54,420 nt of DNA from IMG/VR virus record IMGVR_UViG_3300025671_000008, positions 1 to 54,420 of that record, one strand, 5' to 3'. Position numbers and translations under genes: made by a program. How positions within the stretch are numbered: position 1 is the first letter of the stretch; every line of letters begins with the position of its first letter. The notes beneath the pieces are model-generated. The model made no database searches and was not told the origin of the DNA. It saw only the letters and a list, made by a program, of their open reading frames with translations. Below are positions 1-7,831 of this stretch, in pieces. The stretch is from a virus.

Positions 1-534
1 AGTGATTTCATCTTGATCGTTTGCTCGTTCAATCATTCGATCTGCTATGAATCCTGCTCGATCAACCGCATCTGTTTCATCTGTGACTAGACCTGTTTTT
101 GCCTTGATATGGCTAACTGCGATCTCGGTTTCCTCGTCCTCGATTTGTTCAATCAAATCTTCAAATCTCTCACGTTCACCAGCTGAAGCTCTTGCAGCAT
201 TCACCATTGCTTCCTGCTTCTTCTGCTCCAACATCAATGTTCGTTTCGCAATCTTCTCCTGGAACTCTTGATCCTGAGTGCTTTGGATAGCTGCGAACTC
301 CTGAGCATTACGCTGCATTCGTTCGTCTGATGCCTGCTTGTCAGCAAAGCCCTGCTGCCTCGCCATGATCTGCTCACGAGTCATCTGCCTCGTCGTAGCG
401 TCCTGCATGTTGGCTTGACGAGCACTCTCTTGACGGTCCTTCTCACGAGCAGCAGCCTTGTCACCTTCAGCAATATGCTGGGACACCATTGGAGATACGG
501 GATTCAAAGGCTGTTGATTCTGAAACGCACTCAT
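1..534 (-). CDS. Virion-protein gene, N-terminal part (continues across circular junction)
   Basis: This is the first part of a gene that continues at the other end of the contig (54293 down to 53301), giving about 508 residues in total. The start ATG at 534 overlaps the stop of the upstream gene (ATGA, 534-531). The frame from 534 is open through base 1 and is the same frame as the downstream part. The visible N-terminus (MSAFQNQQPLNPVSP) is Gln-rich, followed by long charged helix rich in Gln, Ala, Glu and Arg, probably coiled coil. No family is recognised. Its position among long helical virion genes suggests an internal or DNA-ejection protein, which is inference. Confidence 0.75.
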   Translation of the reverse strand, partial: MSAFQNQQPLNPVSPMVSQHIAEGDKAAAREKDRQESARQANMQDATTRQMTREQIMARQQGFADKQASDERMQRNAQEFAAIQSTQDQEFQEKIAKRTLMLEQKKQEAMVNAARASAGERERFEDLIEQIEDEETEIAVSHIKAKTGLVTDETDAVDRAGFIADRMIERANDQDEIT

Positions 535-1619
535 GAAATTGCTCCGAGATACTCATCCGGCATGCCCATCATGTATTGAGAGCCAGGCGTCATATCCAGC
601 TGGGCCATCTGGGAAAAGATCGCCGCAATAGAAACAGGACTGGACGGGTACTCCGCGATAGCCCTGAACGAGTTCTCCATGCCTGTGGCAAGGAACTGAT
701 TCGCCATGGCTTCAGCCCCTTGCTGCATGATCACACCCTGCTGGAACAGATTGGAAGCAGTTTGAGTTTGCTGGTTACGCAGAGATCCCGCCTGGTTGAT
801 GTTGCTGCCCGCCTGCATGCCCACCTGTCCGTAGTTCTGGGCACGCTGCATCTTCATCTGGGAACTCAATTCATTGAATCGGTTCGCCAAACCAGACATC
901 GTCTGTTGTGTCTGCTGTGCAGTTTCAAAGTCCATTTGAGCAAGAGCAGCCTGGGCCTGAGGGTCGCCCTTATCTGCGGCAATCTTCATCTGGTTTCTCT
1001 GCTGGCCCCTTTGCCGAGCAATTCCAAGAGCCTGAGCAGAAGCATCAGATGCCACAGACGACTCGAGATCATTCACAGCCTGCTCAAACAGGTTGTCGGA
1101 CTGCTCGAGAACGCCCTTGTTGAACTCAGTTTGGTCTGCCAGAAACTGATCGCCTGCATCCGAGATCGTTGCTGCCTGACCCGACAGCTGATCGAAGGCT
1201 CGATTTCCGCTTTCACGAATGTTCTGAGCCCCCCCCACATAGGCGTCCTGCATGTTCTGCAAACCCTCGTTCATTCGACCGGCTTGAATATTGCCGGCAC
1301 CTACGAGGTTCTGGTAGTCAGACAAGAGGGCCGCACCCATCTGGGCTCGGGCACCCTGAGCCGGAGTGGTCTCAAATGCCGACCGAGGCATGATGTCCCC
1401 GACAGATCGGAAGCCCGTGTTAGACGTGACTCCCGGTCTACGAAATTCACCGGGGTTCCCAGGAATGGGCATGAAACCCTGCTGGGCTGCTCGCTGCTCT
1501 GCCCCGGCTTGGTTCTGGAACATGTTGTAGAACTGGTCAAAGTGGCCACCGCCAAATCCCTGTCCGGGATTCATGCCTTGACCAAAGTTACCGAAGTTGT
1601 AGTTTCCAAACTGGCTCAT
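531..1619 (-). CDS. Gln/Ala-rich helical virion protein, unknown
   Basis: A 362-residue protein. The N-terminus is Gly/Phe/Gln/Asn-rich (MSQFGNYNFGNFGQGMNPGQ), followed by a long helical Gln/Ala/Met-rich body with repeated QAG and NQ stretches. This composition is typical of internal virion proteins of podoviruses (the T7 gp14-like class), but I cannot recognise a specific family. Its ATG at 1619 overlaps the stop of the large tail gene (TGATG), and its own stop overlaps the next ATG. One C8AC word lies at 1229 and encodes a Val-Gly-Gly step. The role in ejection or tail assembly is inferred from context only. Confidence 0.7.
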   Translation of the reverse strand: MSQFGNYNFGNFGQGMNPGQGFGGGHFDQFYNMFQNQAGAEQRAAQQGFMPIPGNPGEFRRPGVTSNTGFRSVGDIMPRSAFETTPAQGARAQMGAALLSDYQNLVGAGNIQAGRMNEGLQNMQDAYVGGAQNIRESGNRAFDQLSGQAATISDAGDQFLADQTEFNKGVLEQSDNLFEQAVNDLESSVASDASAQALGIARQRGQQRNQMKIAADKGDPQAQAALAQMDFETAQQTQQTMSGLANRFNELSSQMKMQRAQNYGQVGMQAGSNINQAGSLRNQQTQTASNLFQQGVIMQQGAEAMANQFLATGMENSFRAIAEYPSSPVSIAAIFSQMAQLDMTPGSQYMMGMPDEYLGAIS

Positions 1620-4429
1620 CAGGTTGGCCTCTCAGACATGTCAGTACTAGTGGCCCTGCCTCTGCAAATCACGGCCATCAGCTTAAAATCCAGGTCAGGA
1701 GCAAAGATCTCAATGCCGGGATTCAGCACTGAATCTTGGATACCGAACTTGCCGCCTACATTGGCGTCTGTCCCCTTGAAGGCGGCGTAATGATTGGACT
1801 CCCCGTTCTGAACAGAGTCTCCAATCTGGACCCCTGCAAAGTCAGAGGGAATTGCCTGAACCGATGCACTTGTAGCAGTGCTGTTCCAAGCCTCTCCCCG
1901 GAAGAACTTGTAGCCCGTGACCCCCCCACTCACGTCGGTGAAGTGGCACCCGATCGAAGAGATCTGCTTGTTGTTGAACATGTCGTATGACGTGATCGTC
2001 TTCCCGTCCTGTACCCGGACCATCGGGAGGGTGGCACCTACCCAGTGGACGTACATAGGAGACAGTCCCAGGATGGTTCCTGCGATCGCCGTCGTCGATG
2101 CTGACAACTTAGACACCAGATCAGAAGACCTGACGTACAGCTTCTTGAGGCTCGTGCCGGGGCTCGTCGCGTAGTAGATCTTGATCTTGGACCCGACTGA
2201 TTCAGGTGCCCCAGGTGACTCGAGGACGTAGGCATAGGCCCCCACCAGATCGACGCCATTGGTGCCAGCGTCAAGGTAATCAGGGGGCAGCGGAGATCCC
2301 CGGCTGGCATCAAGATTGATGATGGTCTGGCCTGAGGGAGAAGTACCCGCCAGCGAGAGACACTTGAAGTGGGTGTCGCCAGCAAAGTCCAGAGTCCGGA
2401 TCGTGGCAGAGTTGTTCGCAACCTGCGTCGGATTGGTCCCCGCGTTCTTAGATCGATCCACATCCAACAGGTACACCCGAGGCTTCCAGTTAGCCGGGAT
2501 ATCCGTAGCCGTGGTCGAAGGATGGTTCTGGAGGAAGAAGGCCCGCTCCACCATTGATGTATCAGCGGTAGGCACAGGATCCTTGACCGACCATGTCCGG
2601 GGCCAAACACCCTTCTTCACCTTGTCGAACGGCATGTCGTGGAATTCACTGACCCTGCCGACGTTGAACCAGAGACAGGCTACCTCTTCCGTGGCTGGGT
2701 TGAGGATGAACATGCAGGAGGCGTAGGGATCAAATTCCATCTGGAGTGATTCCAGGTTGGACTTCCAATCCTCCATCAGCAGGTTGTCGAGGAACTCCAC
2801 ATCGTCCAACTGCCCGTTGTTAGCGACAGCCTTCAGCCCCTTGGTCGTGACGAAGTAGGCCAATGGACCTGCTGTGGCTGCTGCATCCTGACCCGCCAAC
2901 CCGAAACCAGCGTGCATGTCCTCGATCTGGAGGAACAGGCCATTGCGGCGGATGTGGTAGATCCGATCCTTGCTGAACCCGACAGCAAACTCTCCGACTC
3001 TGACCAGCTTTTCAATCCGATTCTGGTAAATGTCGGGCGTGTACTTGTTGTTGATCGGGAACAGTTCAGGGCTACGCTCAGTCAGCGATGACCACCGGAG
3101 TTCACCCACATTCCGGATCCGGTCTTCCTGATTGCTCAGTACCTGAGTTCCGCCCTTGGGGTCAGCAACCAGCAATGCACCCTCAAACGGTACGGCACTC
3201 TTACCCTGAGGAACCTCAGCGTCATAAATGACTTTGTCCAGGTAGATGTCCTGCATGGCCAACGCCATGTCCGGCAGCTCGTACAGACACACGAATGACT
3301 TCATATTGACGGAAGCGTGGTCTATGTCATTGCTTTCGAGGAGACTATCAGTCCCACTCAGTTCATAGATGTTGTCCAAATGCAGGATGGATGCTGCGTA
3401 GATCCCCCCCACTTCCTGGGTACGCACGGATCGGAAGATGTAGATCTGGTCGTACTTATTGGTGTCCGCCCGGAAAAACAGCTTGGCGTACTTTGCTGCC
3501 GAACTCGTGAAATCTTCTTCTCGAACACCCTTTACTTCACTGAGTGCAGTACGGCGTCCTGACTTGGAATCATGCAGGTAGTACGCAAACGAGTAGTTAC
3601 CCGGCTCAAGTTTCTGATACTCACGATCTGGGAGGACGTTTAAAAAGAGCGGGTTGTCCGTTGAATCGTCTGTTCTGTCCACCTCATGCGTGGAGGCATT
3701 GGTGAGAACAATCTTGCCTTCACCAGACGAGACGGAAATTGATCCGGGATCTCTTGCGTCAATGGTAGATGAAGCATGGCCGGGATCATCCGGAGTCAGC
3801 AACGTAGGCTGAGAACCTGGACCACCCTCGACAATCTTGAGCTTCTTTGGGATGTTTAAATCTGGATCACCCGTGTCGATATACGCAAAGAGGGGCTTCT
3901 TCCCTCGCACAAAGACCCCGACGAACTGGCCCATGGACACGACATCCATAGACGACAGATCGACTTGAGCACCTGACGCAATACGGACAGTCCGCCATCC
4001 GCCAGCCTCACTCTGATCGTTAGACCCGTGGTAAGGGAAATCTGCAATATTCGTAGTCGGACAATAGTCCATGTAGATGGCGACATTGCCACCAGTGTGG
4101 TCCTTGATCCGGTACACAAATCCGTGAAGGAACTCACCTTCAGAGATGTGCATCTGGACCGGGAAGCAATCCGTCACTACAGATCGATTGGTGTGGTCTG
4201 TCCCCCCCACTCCACCATTAGCCTCGCTGGGGCTGAGGACCGCTGCGGTGGTATTCAGCTCGTGGGCCAGCTTCATCCCGCTCGAGGGACGGATGCCGAA
4301 TCGGAGTGAGCCATCAATGCCGGTCAGCTCGTGAGCCACCTGCTGCCCGGAGAGAGCAATACGCTCGATCCCCTTGTTCTGGGTTGTCTTGACCGTGGGA
4401 AATACCCACCGCTTGTTCTCGTTGCTCAT
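1619..4429 (-). CDS. Large beta-rich tail protein, possibly nozzle/tail tubular B-like
   Basis: About 936 residues. The ATG at 4429 was chosen over one nine codons upstream because it makes the ATGA overlap with the preceding stop, the rule in this arm. The sequence is beta-rich with many short hydrophobic strands. A central region (roughly 410-600) reads like a propeller-type tail protein, with motifs such as LRWSSL and VGFSKDRIYHIRR. The size, and the position next to ejection-type proteins, match tail nozzle / tail tubular protein B genes of podoviruses. Assignment rests on that resemblance, so it is tentative. The gene holds C7AC words at 1921, 3404 and 4202. Confidence 0.6.
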   Translation of the reverse strand: MSNENKRWVFPTVKTTQNKGIERIALSGQQVAHELTGIDGSLRFGIRPSSGMKLAHELNTTAAVLSPSEANGGVGGTDHTNRSVVTDCFPVQMHISEGEFLHGFVYRIKDHTGGNVAIYMDYCPTTNIADFPYHGSNDQSEAGGWRTVRIASGAQVDLSSMDVVSMGQFVGVFVRGKKPLFAYIDTGDPDLNIPKKLKIVEGGPGSQPTLLTPDDPGHASSTIDARDPGSISVSSGEGKIVLTNASTHEVDRTDDSTDNPLFLNVLPDREYQKLEPGNYSFAYYLHDSKSGRRTALSEVKGVREEDFTSSAAKYAKLFFRADTNKYDQIYIFRSVRTQEVGGIYAASILHLDNIYELSGTDSLLESNDIDHASVNMKSFVCLYELPDMALAMQDIYLDKVIYDAEVPQGKSAVPFEGALLVADPKGGTQVLSNQEDRIRNVGELRWSSLTERSPELFPINNKYTPDIYQNRIEKLVRVGEFAVGFSKDRIYHIRRNGLFLQIEDMHAGFGLAGQDAAATAGPLAYFVTTKGLKAVANNGQLDDVEFLDNLLMEDWKSNLESLQMEFDPYASCMFILNPATEEVACLWFNVGRVSEFHDMPFDKVKKGVWPRTWSVKDPVPTADTSMVERAFFLQNHPSTTATDIPANWKPRVYLLDVDRSKNAGTNPTQVANNSATIRTLDFAGDTHFKCLSLAGTSPSGQTIINLDASRGSPLPPDYLDAGTNGVDLVGAYAYVLESPGAPESVGSKIKIYYATSPGTSLKKLYVRSSDLVSKLSASTTAIAGTILGLSPMYVHWVGATLPMVRVQDGKTITSYDMFNNKQISSIGCHFTDVSGGVTGYKFFRGEAWNSTATSASVQAIPSDFAGVQIGDSVQNGESNHYAAFKGTDANVGGKFGIQDSVLNPGIEIFAPDLDFKLMAVICRGRATSTDMSERPT

Positions 4430-4746
4430 TTTCTCTGGCCTTTGGATTCCTGCCACCGGCCCTCAGGACAGGCGACCTTGGGCATCTTCAGCTTGTTGGT
4501 CAGCCGGGCACCGTCGCCCCGGCCACAACCACACTTCCCACAGAATCCAATCTCGTCGGCCTTATCCTCCACCCGGAAGGGGCAGGACATGCACGAGTCC
4601 TTCCGCTCCTGGAAAACGTGGGGGGGAACATCACCCTCCAATACCTGGGACGCCTTGGCCCGGATGTAGGACGCCACGTTCTTGGGGGTGATCTTGGCCT
4701 TGGCAGCCAGCTCGTCTTCGTTGACTCGAGGGATCTTGTAAGACAT
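4426..4746 (-). CDS. Small zinc-ribbon-like protein
   Basis: A 106-residue protein. The N-terminal half is helical with an HTH-like look (ITPKNVASYIRAKASQVLEG). The C-terminal half has a Cys cluster, CMSCPF then CGKCGCG then a later Cys, which fits a zinc ribbon. TGATG coupling joins it to the Cys-rich protein upstream, and ATGA coupling to the large tail gene downstream. It may be a small structural or assembly factor, and nothing in the sequence fixes a function. The reversed motif copy at 4618 encodes Pro-Pro-His. Confidence 0.65.
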   Translation of the reverse strand: MSYKIPRVNEDELAAKAKITPKNVASYIRAKASQVLEGDVPPHVFQERKDSCMSCPFRVEDKADEIGFCGKCGCGRGDGARLTNKLKMPKVACPEGRWQESKGQRK

Positions 4747-5819
4747 CAGGGTGCATCCGTAGTTACTTGAAAGTTGAGGCTGAATGGAAAACCTGATCCT
4801 GAAGTATCAATGCAAGAGCAACCCCAAGGCCCACATCCTCCGCTAGAGGCGTACCCAAGATCTAATGAAGTAGACATGGTGCCTGACCAAGTGAATGTGG
4901 AACAAGGAAAGCAATCATCAGGATCACTTAGATCTAGATTTCTGTTTTGCGAAACGTAAGAAGAAACCAAGCCATAGCCGCAGCTATGTTCTTCATTCGA
5001 CTCACCAGGCGGAAATCGATATCGATTTAACGTATTGTTTGCGTCGCCCAGATTCGCACTTTGAGTATTCGCACTCCCCGACACATTCACGTACAAGACC
5101 ATCCAATGAACACCGCCAGTGCAATTCAAATCATGGCAGCACCCTTGGTTAAATCCTCCGCAGTATCCTGGATCAGTAGGTGCAAGATCGCAACAGTCAG
5201 AAGCTTCTTGAACAACCGAATACTCAATCTTGGCAGCAAGTCGGAGTATTCCTTGATTCTGATAGATCGCACTAGAAGGATTGCTGCTCACCCCTGTATC
5301 AGGGTAAATCGTCACGTCACTAATGTTGAGTTTTGCGTTTGGGAACTTTGTTGAGTTAGGGCTAAACGAATATCCAGAAGAAGCAATCTTCAAGCATTTG
5401 AAGTCAGGCTCGTTCGCTTCGTACCCCCCCACGCAATCTCCAAACTTTTGATTGCAGTCAGGGTACGAAAGCTCGTCTTCACCACAGGTTGCACAATTGT
5501 TGTTCGATGCCTTTGTATAGAACTGGGCTTGAACAATCGTAGTTGCACCGTCATGACACACGGAATCAGGACCAAATCCAGCACAATCTGGAATTGGATC
5601 TTCAGGGCATCTCAATTGAAAACAGGAATTCAAAGACCCTGATGCTGCCGTTTGCCTGATGTAATCGTATTTAGACAAGCCATTGTTGGTGGCATCTTGA
5701 ATCAGCATGCGCTTGCAGCTAATGCTGGAGTTCATAGATCCACATGCAGGGAAAAGGTGGTAGTACGTTCCCCCGCAAGTGCGGCCTGTACAACAACAAG
5801 GTGCGGCGTAACCACTCAT
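4746..5819 (-). CDS. Cysteine-rich virion or surface protein
   Basis: About 357 residues with 27 cysteines, many in pairs or CxxC spacing (CCC near the N-terminus, CATC, CCDL, GCCHD, FPCS, GCSC near the C-terminus). The rest is Ser/Thr/Asn/Gly-rich and beta-like. The start at 5819 gives the ATGA overlap with the upstream stop. There is no signal peptide. Such Cys density is unusual for a phage structural gene and suggests either a disulphide-stabilised extracellular fibre or adhesin or metal binding. It sits between two other putative tail/surface genes. Function unknown. Confidence 0.65.
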   Translation of the reverse strand: MSGYAAPCCCTGRTCGGTYYHLFPACGSMNSSISCKRMLIQDATNNGLSKYDYIRQTAASGSLNSCFQLRCPEDPIPDCAGFGPDSVCHDGATTIVQAQFYTKASNNNCATCGEDELSYPDCNQKFGDCVGGYEANEPDFKCLKIASSGYSFSPNSTKFPNAKLNISDVTIYPDTGVSSNPSSAIYQNQGILRLAAKIEYSVVQEASDCCDLAPTDPGYCGGFNQGCCHDLNCTGGVHWMVLYVNVSGSANTQSANLGDANNTLNRYRFPPGESNEEHSCGYGLVSSYVSQNRNLDLSDPDDCFPCSTFTWSGTMSTSLDLGYASSGGCGPWGCSCIDTSGSGFPFSLNFQVTTDAP

Positions 5820-6646
5820 GAGCAAGTCGTATTGAAGTTGGGCAAGGAAGCACCGAACCAGGTGTTGCCGGCAAAGGCAGAACCACCATCGAACTTGCGA
5901 CCCATGACAACTGTGTTGTCCTCGTATCTACGGATGGATTCCCCTGCTGGGACCCCCGGAAGGTCCCCTTCAAGAGCAGCAGTTGTGTTGTTCAAGGTGG
6001 GCCGGTTATCGACAAGCCAATCTGCTGAGCCAGTAGTAATAGTTCCGGAACGTGAAAATACGTGGTAGAAACTACCTGTCGAAATTACGTCGTACTTCTT
6101 GAGACTGCCAGAAGTCTCGAATGCCAGCTGCTCGCAAGCGTACTGAATGAGATACAAAGTACCTTGCCCACCAGAGACATCACGATCGTTCACAGTGTGC
6201 TGAGCGGTATATGACACCAAACGCAGCATGTCCATGCCGACTGAGCCGAGGCTCAAGTTGACCGCATCAGAAATGGCACCGCCAACCGACCCCGCACCAG
6301 AGCCGTAGTCGCCCCCGGTAGTACTCATGCTCACCGTGAATGTGGGGGGTGTGGCACCATTGGACGCCACCTGAATAGGCAGCGTGCCCTGCACCTGAGT
6401 GGAGCCGGACACTGTCGAGGGGGAGATGAAGAAGTTACCGCCCGGAGCAGAGAGATTGAACTCTGGCCCCGTGTTGACGTTGGCGATATTCCCCCCCACA
6501 TTGTTGTTCCACGCACCGATGCTGCCCTGGTTGAACCGGGGCTGCCACTCCACCTCCCGCAACCAGCCAGGTGACACCCGCTTCTGACCAAGGCCAGATA
6601 GAACGTCTTCGTTGAAGGTGTTTACCTGGAGAGGGCTACCCTTCAT
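5816..6646 (-). CDS. Beta-rich putative tail/surface protein
   Basis: About 276 residues. The ATG at 6646 (MKGSPLQVNTF) is preferred because it lies just inside the end of the upstream gene; a longer reading would run deeper into that gene. The protein is rich in Gly, Ser, Thr and Asn with many predicted strands (NLSAPGGNFFISPS, PIQVASNGATPPTF). It ends with Cys-Ser, and its stop overlaps the start of the Cys-rich gene. It is probably a structural protein of the tail tip. No family is recognised. Confidence 0.6.
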   Translation of the reverse strand: MKGSPLQVNTFNEDVLSGLGQKRVSPGWLREVEWQPRFNQGSIGAWNNNVGGNIANVNTGPEFNLSAPGGNFFISPSTVSGSTQVQGTLPIQVASNGATPPTFTVSMSTTGGDYGSGAGSVGGAISDAVNLSLGSVGMDMLRLVSYTAQHTVNDRDVSGGQGTLYLIQYACEQLAFETSGSLKKYDVISTGSFYHVFSRSGTITTGSADWLVDNRPTLNNTTAALEGDLPGVPAGESIRRYEDNTVVMGRKFDGGSAFAGNTWFGASLPNFNTTCS

Positions 6647-6854
6647 TGCGGATTGGCTCCACAAAGAGAGGACTTCTATCGCCCATGTACGCTCCCTCAA
6701 TGTTGTAGGAGCAGTACTCTCGAGCTTCTTCGAAGTCCATGCCGTCGTCTTCCATCAGACCTTCCCAAATCTTGAGAAGCGAGTAGACGGCCTTGTCCCC
6801 GATAGTGCCCAAGAGAGCATCTTCACACCCCGGAATTGTCAGAATGTCATCCAT
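6636..6854 (-). CDS. Small acidic conserved phage protein
   Basis: A 72-residue acidic protein (MDDILTIPGCEDALLG, then DDGMDFEEAREY, then IEGAYMGD). This pattern is of the kind seen in many small conserved phage proteins of unknown role. The start overlaps the stop of a 43-residue membrane protein (TAATG), and its 3' end overlaps the next gene by about 11 bases. The location between lysis-type membrane candidates and tail genes gives no firm clue to function. Confidence 0.65.
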   Translation of the reverse strand: MDDILTIPGCEDALLGTIGDKAVYSLLKIWEGLMEDDGMDFEEAREYCSYNIEGAYMGDRSPLFVEPIRNEG

Positions 6855-6985
6855 TACTTGTTTATCTTCTCCTTGATCTCTTGAAGGTCACGACGAATTC
6901 CTTTGACCATGGTGTAGTACACAAGTACCCACACGATCAGAGGGGTGAGATTGTTCTCGAGGATGGGAATGATCGATGGTTCCAT
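6854..6985 (-). CDS. 43-residue single-membrane-span protein, holin candidate
   Basis: A very short gene of 44 codons. It starts with TGATG coupling to the dockerin gene (ATG at 6985) and ends with TAATG coupling to the next gene. The product has an N-terminal hydrophobic stretch (LIVWVLVYYTMV) followed by a strongly charged tail (KGIRRDLQEIKEKINK). A single membrane span plus a basic cytoplasmic tail fits small phage holins, antiholins or other membrane accessory proteins. The sequence alone cannot decide which. Confidence 0.6.
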   Translation of the reverse strand: MEPSIIPILENNLTPLIVWVLVYYTMVKGIRRDLQEIKEKINK

Positions 6986-7608
6986 CAGTCAACTCCAGGT
7001 TCGTATGTGTCTGACCACTGCCCGAACAAGATGCCAAGATCCTTGCCGTCTACGATCCCATCGAAGTTGAGGTCCGATCGGTTCTGGTCACTTCCGAAGT
7101 CCGCCAGCAGCAGACCCTGATCCTGAGCGTTCACCACGCCATCAGCGTTGATGTCTGCAATCTGATCGGCACGGCGAATCGTGCATACCCAATTGATTGC
7201 TTCAGTCACAGTGTTGTTGGCTCCGACAGTAAAGACATAATCGGAAACAATCCGCTGCTTGCCAGCGTCCCAGCACAATGGAGAACCCTGCTCGAAGATG
7301 GGAACGAAGCCGTCGTCGATCCTCGTCGACATCCGGTACTTCACGTTCTTCTCACTGCCGCTGAGGTTCTGGACCTGGGCAGTACCTGCGACTGTGAACC
7401 ATCCCACCTCAGTTACAGCAGGGCGGACATAGGTCACCATCAAGGCTCGTGTTTCAGTGCTGGCCTGCGAGTTGACTTCGATTGCACTCGTGACCTCGCC
7501 ATCCGAATCAACAAACGGAAGGCGAGTAGTAGTCATCGGAAGCATTCGAGGACTGCACGGCTCGGCGTCTTGAAACGCGACGGTAGTTGCGAGGAGTAGT
7601 TCGATCAT
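6985..7608 (-). CDS. Dockerin-domain protein
   Basis: A 207-residue protein with a short hydrophobic N-terminus (MIELLLATTVAF) that may be a weak signal sequence, a central beta domain (about 30-150), and a C-terminal type I dockerin. The dockerin has two calcium-loop repeats, ADINADGVVNAQDQGLLLAD and SDLNFDGIVDGKDLGILFGQ, each with the Asp-x-Asn/Asp-x-Asp pattern. Dockerins bind cohesins or mediate calcium-dependent cell-surface attachment. Copies of this sequence type are very common in Planctomycetes. In a phage tail/lysis operon it may attach to the host surface. The ATGA start at 7608 overlaps the upstream stop. Confidence 0.75.
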   Translation of the reverse strand: MIELLLATTVAFQDAEPCSPRMLPMTTTRLPFVDSDGEVTSAIEVNSQASTETRALMVTYVRPAVTEVGWFTVAGTAQVQNLSGSEKNVKYRMSTRIDDGFVPIFEQGSPLCWDAGKQRIVSDYVFTVGANNTVTEAINWVCTIRRADQIADINADGVVNAQDQGLLLADFGSDQNRSDLNFDGIVDGKDLGILFGQWSDTYEPGVD

Positions 7609-7829
7609 GGCGTTCCGGGATCTCCGGCTTCAGGATCAAACTCGATCGTCAGAAGTGCAGCAGCAGCGGCAGTCAACTCCGAAGCCTTTGCTTGGAACTG
7701 AGCGATCAGGGCATCGTCGATTGCACTTCGAGGCTCGATCGCCTCATAACTGGCTGCAAGGTTGCCAATCTGCGACTCGATGCGAGCCAGTTCCTTGAGA
7801 ATGTCAGTGAAAATAAAGAGCGTGTTCAT
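7605..7829 (-). CDS. Small helical Ala-rich protein
   Basis: A 74-residue protein. A short hydrophobic start (MNTLFIFTDILKEL) is followed by a helical Ala/Glu/Gln-rich body likely to form a coiled coil, and the C-terminus is Pro/Gly-rich. It begins two bases after the stop of the giant adhesin gene and overlaps the dockerin gene by four bases. It could be a chaperone or assembly factor for the neighbouring fibre, which is inference. No family recognised. Confidence 0.55.
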   Translation of the reverse strand: MNTLFIFTDILKELARIESQIGNLAASYEAIEPRSAIDDALIAQFQAKASELTAAAAALLTIEFDPEAGDPGTP

Positions 7830-7831
7830 GT

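Noticed and set aside
576-1790. 404-codon plus-strand ORF antisense to the first two late genes
   Set aside because: It mirrors the coding bias of the minus-strand genes, has no ribosome-binding site, and is rich in Leu, Arg, His and Ser as antisense frames are.
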